This document shows positions 1 to 8,400 of a stretch of DNA of 64,000 nt, one piece after another (position 1 is the first letter of the stretch; every line of letters begins with the position of its first letter). Origin of the DNA: G965200765 sp965200765 (GTDB lineage: Bacteria; Pseudomonadota; Gammaproteobacteria; Arenicellales; JAJDZL01); the NCBI GenBank assembly GCA_965200765.1, contig OZ241380.1:1984001-2048000 (forward strand), in the 5' to 3' direction. The notes beneath the pieces were generated by a model. The model saw only the letters and a program-made list of their open reading frames with translations, searched no databases and was not told where the DNA came from. Position numbers and translations under genes: made by a program.

Positions 1-1900
1 TTGATCAAGGTGATGCTCCAAAGAGGTTGGATTAACCCTGTTTTTCAAGAATTTCTGAACAGGCAGCATTGGTTTGACTTGATCCCGGACCATCTCAATG
101 CCCGCGGCCCGGATCCCGAACACTTCAATATTGATGCCGTAATTGGACCGCACTGTATGCTTGCTGATTGCATTGCACGATTCCAGACCGGTTACCAATT
201 CGCGGATTTCTTCTCTCGAAAGTTGAGGAAGCAGTTCGGCAACAATATTTTCATGTGTCCACGCTACATCGTACAACAAGCCAAGAATTCTGATTTCGGG
301 GTCGCACTCTGGCCCGGCCAAATCTGTGGTTGACAGAAACAAACCATTTTCCTTGTTCGGCAGAGAAGCAATACGTTCAAGCAAAGTGTTTGTTGAAGTC
401 TCAACCTGTTTCGCAGATTCAGGTTTCAGTTCAATTTTGTCTACTACAATTGGGGACGCAAATGCAATTCTTGCCACTCCTGCTCCGATACACACAGCCG
501 CACCATTCGGCAGACTCAGTACTGTGTTTTTGTCAATCAGGTTGCGTGTGTTTACAACACTCGTACTAATATCAGATTCAATTTCTACCAGTTCAGGATT
601 TCGTTTGCTGGTCAGATGCTTCTGATATGCAGGAATTGTCCCTGTCTGATTGGAAATCCATGCAGCAGTGTTCTCATCCGAAGGACGGTACAACCACTTC
701 AACGGAGTTGTATCAGTTACGGTCGTTTGTACTGAATCCGGAGGTAAGTCGGCACCACACTGTTTGAAATCTCCAAGCGACTGATGCGCAAGCAAAATGT
801 TGCAAGCTTTGTCCCGGATTGTTCCCAAGGCGTTGACAGCGGGTGCACTCAGCAGGTATTTGAATTCGTCCAGGAATATTGAAGCGTGACGATCCGGGTT
901 GACTCTTTGCTCAATCAATTGAATCAGTCGTACAAAGATCAATTTCTGCAAATAGACGACAGGTTCATTTCTGGTCGACCCTACTATGTAAATACAACCG
1001 CCTTGTTCAAGCGGTGCCGCCAAGTCGATTCCTTCCCTGGTTCGTACACAGGGTACATTGGAAATTTCATCGAGGTGCGCCAGGAACCCCTGAGCAGATT
1101 GCAAAACTTCTTTGCTCAGTTTGCTTCTGACGGTTGCCGGAAGTTCACTTAGACCCAGTGAGTCGCGATTTGCAATTACAGCGGTTTGTCGTGCTGCTTC
1201 ACGATCGCCCAAACGATAAAAATCGGCTGCTTCGCCTTTTCTGCTTAATTGAAAAGCAGCATAAAACATTTCCGAAATATCTGTTTCTGACGCATGCAAG
1301 AGAGGATTCAGCTGAGGTGTGTGTTCCTGAAGGTTGACAAAATGAAATGGAACATGCGCTTTCTTGCAAGCATTCCAGAATACTGATGGAGCCCATTCAT
1401 CTCGTTTGGGGTCGAAAATGTAAACTGCATCACCGTACAAAAGCGACTGACTCAGTGCAACGGCCGCCTGAACACCTTTGCCGGAACCCGGTGGCCCCAT
1501 AATTTGAACATGGCTACGTTTCCAAACTGAACGATCAATCGTTACCGATTCTCCTTTCTCATCAATCCCCAGAAATACAGATTCAGCTTGTCGGGCATGA
1601 TCGAATTCATTTGCATGATTGACTTCCGATTGCACAGACAGCTTTTCTTTTATCGTACGAATATCTGTATGACGTTCGTCACGCCGTACGTTTAGTAACT
1701 TCTCATCCAAATAGTTTGAAAGCAGAGGTTCAATTTTTCTGCCGATGTAGAATGCCACGATCAAACCGATGGCAATCCCTGACGCAATGGCTATCCAAAG
1801 TCCTGTTACCAAAGATTCGTCCAGAAAATTGTGCTGAATAGCGGAGATGGTCAGGAACCCAAGAAAGATTGCCAAAGCGATTGGCAAGTATCCAAATAAA
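1..1900 (-). pseudogene. Type IV coupling protein-like ATPase (TraD/VirD4 type), 3' part, split by an IS; C-terminus beyond window
   Basis: This reverse-strand frame is open from the left end of the inserted IS to the window edge. Joined to the fragment at 4742-4916, it gives a protein with three N-terminal membrane segments (about residues 19-37, 55-74 and 86-108). A Walker A motif, GPPGSGKG, lies at about 191-198 and is followed by YIFDPKRDEW. A Walker B-like ASIFLDEFKYLL precedes ILLAHQSLGDF, as in TraD/TraG coupling proteins. Such proteins are inner-membrane hexameric ATPases that feed DNA to a type IV secretion channel. The IS lies between codons for membrane segment 2, so no full protein can be made. 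No relaxase or other conjugation gene is visible. The exact subfamily is uncertain. Confidence 0.75.
1893..1900. repeat. Target-site duplication, left copy (8 bp)
   Basis: CAAATAAA directly abuts the left inverted repeat of the IS and recurs exactly at 4742-4749 beyond the right inverted repeat. An 8-bp duplication is usual for IS1595-family elements. It shows that both ends of this insertion are intact. Confidence 0.93.
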
Positions 1901-1928
1901 GGGAATTATATACATTCTACACCATTCT
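1901..1928. repeat. IS left inverted repeat
   Basis: It begins GGGAATTATATACA and matches the reverse complement of 4714-4741 at 27 of 28 positions; the one mismatch is at position 15. Confidence 0.93.
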
Positions 1929-2010
1929 CTGATTTTTAGAAAAAACTTGCAATTTCATTGAAAATGGTGTATATTGTTCCATATATCAATAATCAACGAG
2001 TTGAATAGAC

Positions 2011-2991
2011 ATGGCAAAGAATGCACCCGGAAAACACAAGCGCAAAGGAATATCGCTAATCGAGATCCTTGAAAAATTCGGCAATGACCGTATGGCAGAA
2101 AACTGGTTTGTAGAAAACAGATGGCCAGATGGCGTGACATGCCCTTTTTGCGATTCTGACAATATCTATATCCGGCCGGAAGAGAAACGAAGAAACCAGC
2201 CTTATCGGTGTCGTTCATGCAGAAAGGATTTTTCGGTAAAGACTGGAACGCTGATGCATGCCTCCAATGTAGGCTATCAAAATTGGGCGATTGCAGTTTA
2301 TTTGCTTACTACCAATTTGAAAGGCATATCTTCAATGAAGCTTCATCGGGACTTGAAGATTACGCAGAAGACTGCATGGCTTTTGATGCACAAGATCAGG
2401 GAGACTTTCGACGACAGCCGGGCGGATGCTTTCAGCGGTGCAGTTGAAGTTGACGAGACCTTCATGGGCGGTTTGGAGAAGAACAAGCACGAATCCAGGA
2501 AACTTCATGCGGGCCGCGGAGGAATTGGAAAATCCGTTGTGGTCGGGGTGAAAGAAAGAGAAAACCGGAAGGTGAAAGCGAAGGTGATTGAAAACACCAA
2601 GCGGAGAACCTTGCACGGTTATATCAAAGAGAATGTAGAGGAAGGCTCAAATGTATTCACTGACGACTTCAGGAGCTACAGGAACATGAAAAACTATTCC
2701 CATCGGTATGTAAAGCACAGTGCTGGTGAATATGTGAACGAGATGGCGCATATCAACGGAATGGAATCGTTCTGGTCGATGATGAAGAGAGCTCACAAAG
2801 GAACATACCACAAAATGAGCGTCAAGCATTTGCCCCGTTATGTGATCGAGTTTGCAGGTCGGCATAATCTTCGCGATTTGGATACGATTGACCAGATGGA
2901 GCATCTGGCAAGGAATATGGATGGAAAGCGGTTAAAATACGAGGAACTGGTATCGGGCAAGGATGGCAGGTTGAACTTGTTGGAGGATTGA
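2011..2991 (+). CDS. IS1595-family transposase
   Basis: This is the 326-aa DDE transposase that moves the surrounding element. An N-terminal zinc ribbon has cysteines at 44, 47, 67 and 70 (CPFC and CRSC). The catalytic core shows VEVDETFMGG with D148, VFTDDFRSY with D218, and HINGMESFWS with N249 and E252. This HxNGxESFWS block followed by KRxHKGTYH is typical of the ISXO2-like/IS1595 nuclease fold. The length is normal for the family, and no frameshift or stop is seen. The start at 2011 is the first ATG after the left inverted repeat. Its 3' end overlaps the Shine-Dalgarno region of the methyltransferase, so the two are probably translationally coupled. Confidence 0.95.
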   Translation: MAKNAPGKHKRKGISLIEILEKFGNDRMAENWFVENRWPDGVTCPFCDSDNIYIRPEEKRRNQPYRCRSCRKDFSVKTGTLMHASNVGYQNWAIAVYLLTTNLKGISSMKLHRDLKITQKTAWLLMHKIRETFDDSRADAFSGAVEVDETFMGGLEKNKHESRKLHAGRGGIGKSVVVGVKERENRKVKAKVIENTKRRTLHGYIKENVEEGSNVFTDDFRSYRNMKNYSHRYVKHSAGEYVNEMAHINGMESFWSMMKRAHKGTYHKMSVKHLPRYVIEFAGRHNLRDLDTIDQMEHLARNMDGKRLKYEELVSGKDGRLNLLED

Positions 2992-2993
2992 CT

Positions 2994-4520
2994 ATGCGAG
3001 AGAAAGTCGGGCGCGTCGTGACCAAGCAAGCAAATAATACTCAGAATGGTGTTCCGAATTGGAAGAACCGCACCTTGTTTCATGGTGACAATCTGGAATT
3101 CATGAGAGCGATGAATTCCAGTTCCGTGCATTTGATAGCGACAGATCCGCCGTTCAACAAGGGCAGGGACTTTCATGCCACTCCTGACAGCTTGGCTTCT
3201 GGAGCAAGTTTCCAGGATAGATGGTCATGGGAAAAGGATGTGCATGAGGAGTGGAAGGATCAAATCTCAGACGATCACCCGAATGTATGGCATACGATAG
3301 AGTCGGCGCAGGCTTCTTACGGGGACGACATGGGGGCTTTCTTGTGCTTCATGGCGGTAAGGCTCGTTTCAATGCACAGGATACTACGATCCGATGGTTC
3401 AATATACCTTCACTGCGATCCGACTGCTTCTCACTATCTGAAAATGCTCATGGACGGGATCTTCGGACGAAGGAACTTCAGGAACGAGATAGTCTGGCAT
3501 TATGCAAAATGGTCGAACAATGCTAAAAAATTCCAGTCCAATCACGATGTTATATTGTTTTATGGGAAAAGCGAGCAGTCAAAATTCAACGTTCAATACA
3601 GGTTGTCCGAAGATAAAAAGAGGAAACTGGAAAAGGGATATCAAATAAACGTAGCAAACGGAATAAGGCAGTTGATCTACTATAACGAAAATGTAGTGAA
3701 GTTCGTAGATAAGAGTCGATACGATACTCTGGTGGACAGAACCAAAAAGAATCCTGGTTCTCCAATGCCTGATGTCTGGTCGGATATAAACATTCTAAAC
3801 AGCCAAGCCAAAGAAAGGGTTGACTATCCGACCCAGAAGCCGTTAGCACTCTACGAGCGCATAATTAAGGCCAGTTCGAATGAGATGGACATAGTATTTG
3901 ACCCATTTGCAGGTTGTGCCACTACTTGCATAGCAGCTGAAAGGCTGGGACGGCAATGGGTGGGCATCGACCTGTGGAAAAATGCGGAAGAAGTTGTACT
4001 GGACAGGCTGGAGAAGGAAGGCTTGAAAGCGCCGAAATACACAAGGCGCAGTGAAAGGAACAAGCAGGTATTCCTGTTTCCCGAGGATATGCACTTCACC
4101 TCGGAACTGCCCACTAGAACGGACGATGGAGTAGTTGCGGCACCGTCTCTGCTGTCTACCTTCAAGCACGAACTGGCACCCTGGGAGAAACTCTCCAGAA
4201 ATCAAATCTTCAAGGAACTTCAAGCCGCCCAAAGTATCAATGATGGATACGTGCTATGCGCAGGTTGCGGCAGGGAAATGGAGCCGCCTTTCATGGAACT
4301 TGATCATGTAACCCCCAACTCGGACGGAGGATCTAACGATATCTCGAACAGGATACTGCTGTGCCGTCCGTGCAACAGCACCAAGAGCAATAAAATTACC
4401 ATTTCAGGACTGCGCAGGAGCAACAAAGCGTCAGGATGGATGCAGGACGAGCAACTGGCAGAGCGGGCATCGGCATTGGCCAAGCAGAAATACCATGAAG
4501 TCAGACATAGCACGCGATAG
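2994..4520 (+). CDS. DNA adenine/cytosine-N4 methyltransferase fused to an HNH domain (IS passenger)
   Basis: The 508-aa protein has the catalytic DPPF motif (LIATDPPFNKG) early and the AdoMet motif FDPFAGCATTCIA late, the beta-class amino-methyltransferase order. A later GIDL fits the AdoMet pocket. The C-terminal 90 residues form an HNH-type zinc finger: CAGC, then LDHVTPNSDGGSND, then CRPCNSTKSNK. I chose the ATG at 2994, which has GGAGG seven bases upstream; a TTG at 2988 is in frame. It sits 2 bases after the transposase stop. It may mark or protect DNA, or aid the element, but this is inference. The specificity cannot be read from the sequence, and whether the HNH part still cuts is unknown. 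Confidence 0.9.
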   Translation: MREKVGRVVTKQANNTQNGVPNWKNRTLFHGDNLEFMRAMNSSSVHLIATDPPFNKGRDFHATPDSLASGASFQDRWSWEKDVHEEWKDQISDDHPNVWHTIESAQASYGDDMGAFLCFMAVRLVSMHRILRSDGSIYLHCDPTASHYLKMLMDGIFGRRNFRNEIVWHYAKWSNNAKKFQSNHDVILFYGKSEQSKFNVQYRLSEDKKRKLEKGYQINVANGIRQLIYYNENVVKFVDKSRYDTLVDRTKKNPGSPMPDVWSDINILNSQAKERVDYPTQKPLALYERIIKASSNEMDIVFDPFAGCATTCIAAERLGRQWVGIDLWKNAEEVVLDRLEKEGLKAPKYTRRSERNKQVFLFPEDMHFTSELPTRTDDGVVAAPSLLSTFKHELAPWEKLSRNQIFKELQAAQSINDGYVLCAGCGREMEPPFMELDHVTPNSDGGSNDISNRILLCRPCNSTKSNKITISGLRRSNKASGWMQDEQLAERASALAKQKYHEVRHSTR

Positions 4521-4677
4521 GAACATGAAAAGAAAAGAGAAGAACGAATACCGCAAGCTACCTGAACCGATTGCCGACGCAACACCTGAACAGGTAGCAA
4601 AAGCCATCATGAAAGCACCGCCGAAGAAAGAATGGCGGTTCATGCAGAAGGTTCAAAAAACCGAGCAGTCAGATTGA
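4495..4677 (+). CDS. Small passenger protein of unknown function
   Basis: This 60-aa lysine-rich soluble protein overlaps the methyltransferase 3' end by 26 bases and ends shortly before the right inverted repeat. The core RKLPEPIADATPEQVAKAI followed by PPKKEWRFM looks like a compact conserved unit rather than chance reading. A second ATG at 4525 would give a shorter form. The overlap suggests co-translation with the methyltransferase. I do not recognise its function. Its position within the inverted repeats makes it cargo of the IS. Confidence 0.6.
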   Translation: MKSDIARDRNMKRKEKNEYRKLPEPIADATPEQVAKAIMKAPPKKEWRFMQKVQKTEQSD

Positions 4678-4713
4678 TTTTGGAAAAATTTTCTACAATT
4701 TTCTGCAAATTGA

Positions 4714-4741
4714 AGAATGGTGTAGATTGTATATAATTCCC
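4714..4741. repeat. IS right inverted repeat
   Basis: This is the reverse complement of the left repeat at 27 of 28 positions and ends AATTCCC directly before the right target duplication (4742-4749, CAAATAAA). Confidence 0.93.
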
Positions 4742-4916
4742 CAAATAAAACACGAACTCCCGTCAATATCCACGCGCTTTGCTTGCCGAGCAAGGCCTGA
4801 AATCGAATTCCTGCCAGAAGCAGTATTGGTACAAGAAACGCCTGCAAACAGAGAAGCCAGTAGTTTTCCGCGTAGAAAGCCACAATCCGAAATTCTGCAA
4901 AATCTTCAATGCCCAT
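4742..4916 (-). pseudogene. Type IV coupling protein-like gene, 5' part, cut off by the IS
   Basis: This encodes the first 58 or so residues of the coupling protein. It starts MGIEDFAEF and includes a first membrane helix (YWLLCLQAFLVPILLLAG). At 4742 the frame runs into the IS. Reading the target octamer once, the frame goes from GVRVLF to GYLPIALAIF on the other side without a shift. The start ATG at 4914-4916 has only a weak GGA upstream. A hybrid product ending inside the IS could still be made. Confidence 0.75.
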
Positions 4917-5385
4917 TATTCCAATGAAATTGTTCGATACAGTTTGGCTACACGGTCAAGCATTGTTCAAATTAAATTGTCTTCAATGAAGAACTTCAAG
5001 CGGCAAAGAATTTTTATTCGATATTTTTCAACATGAAGGGTAGTTAAGAATTAGCAACAATAGAATTAAAAAGGAAAAAAGAAAATGGATTCGGGGTTGG
5101 AACTGAAGGCAAACAAGAATTCAAATTCTCCAAAGTGATTGGTTGCCAGTTCAGTCTGAAATTCAGTGTGCAACATTATTCAGTGTCCGAAAGCATGAAT
5201 TTGCAGATGAAATCATACTTGAGCTTGATTTTGTTCCGATACCACACCATCCAAATTTTTGAAAATCACAAATCTGTTTTGTTGCAACTCGAAACGAGCA
5301 ATTGAATCCTGATTTGACAGACTCGAATTTTCAACTGTGTGAATTTGCGAATCAAGTTTGCAAATTCACTGCAATTCAATAAAAA
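4917..5385. other. Intergenic stretch without a recognisable gene
   Basis: AT-rich DNA between the coupling-protein start and the autotransporter terminator. I found no convincing reading frame, repeat or RNA here. It should hold the promoter of the split coupling gene. Confidence 0.6.
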
Positions 5386-5417
5386 AACCTGCTTGCCTGT
5401 GTACAGGCAAGCAGGTT
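5386..5417 (-). terminator. Rho-independent terminator of the first autotransporter
   Basis: A perfect 15-bp stem with a 2-base loop (AACCTGCTTGCCTGT and its complement) is followed, on the minus strand, by a run of seven T. It lies 45 bases past the stop codon at 5462. Confidence 0.93.
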
Positions 5418-5461
5418 GAAATTTAAAACTCTGGACTGAAAACAGCTCAACAAGTCAATGA

Positions 5462-8400
5462 TTAAAATCTGGTTTGAATTCTGGCAATGGCTCCATGCTG
5501 AAGCTCGCCATCAATCTCCATGCCGACATAATCCAAATCCAGCTTCAAGCCGGTTTCGCTTTTCATCGTCATTCCAGCACGAAACGCGTTGACCACCGCA
5601 GGCATTCCCTGAACTGGTAGCTGACTGCTGAAGTCCAGCACTCCGGCCTTGTCGGACTGCCTCAAATCAAGCGAACGACTGTCAGAACTGGTTCTGAAGG
5701 TGTTCAAGCTGAAATTTGGCTGAAATTCTGCACCGTCTGTTGTCCAGGCATCGGGTTGCACCCGAATGCCAAGATTCCAGCCAGTGTAACTCAGCTCCTG
5801 CTTGGACATGCTCGCCACGACACTGCGACCGTTCAGAACCGACTCGCCTTGGCTGATCGAACCGCCATAGACACCAACCGTCGGTGCAACCGACAGAGTG
5901 TCAGTCAACTGAACTTTGGCACCGGCGCCGACTTCCAAATGACTGTTGGTCATGTCGAACTTGCCGCTTAACTTGCCGCCAGCTGTGGGATTATCGAATG
6001 AAGTCCTGGACTCCGCATCGGCATAGGAAAGTTCCGCAGTAGCGAAATAGTCTTCACTCTGCCATTTTCCCTTCACCGAGTAGTGTCCGCCCTGGAAGCT
6101 GGACTTCTGATTAAGCGTGTTCAAGCCCAGTGAGCCTTTTGCTTCCGGCATTGCCGAGAAGCTGAAGCTTCCATTGGATGAAATCGGTGCTTCCATACCG
6201 ACGGCCAAGCCCTGAACCGGTGACGCACTGTCGCTGTAGTAATTCGCCCAAGTCTTCATCGCACCGCTCGAATGCGTTCGCGAACCTGAAATCGTGGCGA
6301 ATGAACGTTCAGCTGTGCCGGATTCGTAATCGACCAGGCTGCTGCCCATGTCGTCTCTTCTCATCACCCACCACAATACTGCCAATGCGCCAACTGCGTA
6401 GATCGCTGTATTGTCGTCATCGTCAGCTGCGGCGGTCGGGCCGCTTGGGGTACCAGCGCCAGGTGAGACTACCTTGGGAGCGGCTCCACCGCTTACAATC
6501 GCGGGAACTATCTCTTCAGTTGCTCCGGCTTGCCTCACTACCTTGCCATTGATCAGTCGAGACACCATTGCCGCTGCGATATCTGCGGCCACAGGAGCAG
6601 CAGAACCTGCAACCAGTTCGATCTGTGGCAACGCTCTCTCCAACACCACTTCCCTGGCAGTAATTCTGCCGTGCGACACTGTGCCGCCTTCTTGATACTG
6701 TGCCGCTATGCCGCTTACATCAAAGGACAGGAACGCACCTCGCTTCACCGTGAGCGTACCAGTCAATCCCAGATTCAAATGTCCCGAGACAACCAGTCTG
6801 CCTTGTTCAACATTCACTGTTACCGGGTCACCGGCATCCGCGGTTGAACCGGACAAGGTCGAAGAAGAAGCCGCCGGATTGCTCATGGACCCAACTGTCA
6901 ACGTGCCGGTGCCCATCTTGTTAAGGGTTTCCACTCCGGTCATCATGGTTACTGACCCACCATTAAGGGTGACTCTATCGTTGCCGTCGCCGCCATCAAT
7001 ACTGCCGTTCATTGTTCCGCCGCTCACAACATCGTTGCCGCCGCCAAGAACTATTGCGCCACGAACAGACACGGCATCAACCCATCCTGCAACATCGTTT
7101 CCAGCGCCGAATGTCATGCCGCCGCTGACACCGCCGGCGTTCAGCTGTATCGTGGTGCCTTGCGCTACTGTCTCGCCGGAAGCACCGGCAGAAGCAGAGG
7201 TAATACTGGTCAGCACTGTAGTCTGACTGCTCGTCAGTCTATTGGTGCCTGCGCCCAAATCAACTGTCGTCACCATGTACCCGCTATTCAAGACTACTGT
7301 GTCGTCCCCGGAACCGCTGGTCAAAGCACCCGATATCGAACCGCCGCCTCGCCAATTGTTGTCACCATCGCCAAGACTGACTGTACCCGAGACCGAAACC
7401 CCGGTGCCCAGTTGCACATCGTCATTACCGGCACCCAGCATAAGGTTTCCATTCACTGAACCGCCGTTCAGCCTGATCTGCGAGTTCCCGCTACTTTCAA
7501 CGTTACCAGCTATAACCACATTGCTTGTCAGACGATCCATTCCATCGCCTTCACAAGCACCAAGGTTTATGCCGCCGGCCATACTATCCGTCCCGGTTCC
7601 TGTCGAACCACTGGCATTCAGTGTGATCGTATCGCATCCGGCACCTGCATTCACAGCTGGCAGATTGCGTCGGGCATTCGCTGTAGCTGTAGCGCCACGA
7701 ACTGCAGTATACGTCAATGTGTCGGCACCATCTCCAAGGGTAATCATCGACGCTTCGTTCTCATCGGTAGTGCTTGAATCGTCAACGGCAAACATCGTTC
7801 CGGACGACAATTCAACTTCATCGTTTCCGGCGCCGCCGACAATATTGCCATTCAGGGTTACCATGTTGGTACTGGTGCCAACCACTACTTTGGTAGCGGT
7901 TCCTGCTGCTGCACTGAATGTAATGCTGCCGTCAATGGTGCCACCGTTCACTGTGGTGGTACCCGAACCGGTCAGCGTCACGCTGCCAACCGTGCGTTCT
8001 GCCAGATTGAGTTCCGTTGTGCCGCCAGCCGCAACATTGCCTGCAATGTTAACTGCTGTATTGAGCACATTCTTCTTGTTCGCGCCTTCGCACAGACCCA
8101 GGCTCACGCCGCCCACGCTTACGCCGGCTGACAATTCCACTGTGTCGCATCCGCTACCGGAGTTTATCGTGCCCGTTACGGAACCAAGCACGACATTTAC
8201 CGTATCATCGCCACCGCCAGCATCGATGCCGCCGGTAATCGTGGGACTCTTGTCATTGACAGTGCCTGTCGGATTGTCACCTACGTTGATCGTGTCGGCA
8301 CCATTGCCGGTCGCTATGCCGCCCGTCACATGCCCTTTCACATTCACGGTGAATTTGCCCATGGAACCTGCTCCCGAGAGCGCCATCGAACCGGTGCCGC

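Larger units (their letters stand above)
1901..4741 (+). mobile_element. Complete IS1595-family element with passenger genes
   Basis: The 2841-bp element is bounded by 28-bp terminal inverted repeats that match at 27 of 28 positions (1901-1928 and 4714-4741). It is flanked by an 8-bp direct repeat, CAAATAAA. It carries a transposase, a DNA methyltransferase with an HNH tail and a 60-residue protein, all on the plus strand and nearly touching. Passenger genes, including methyltransferases, are known in some IS1595 subgroups. Removing the element and one target copy rejoins the coupling-protein frame exactly, so the insertion looks recent and intact. I cannot tell whether it is still mobile. 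Confidence 0.93.
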
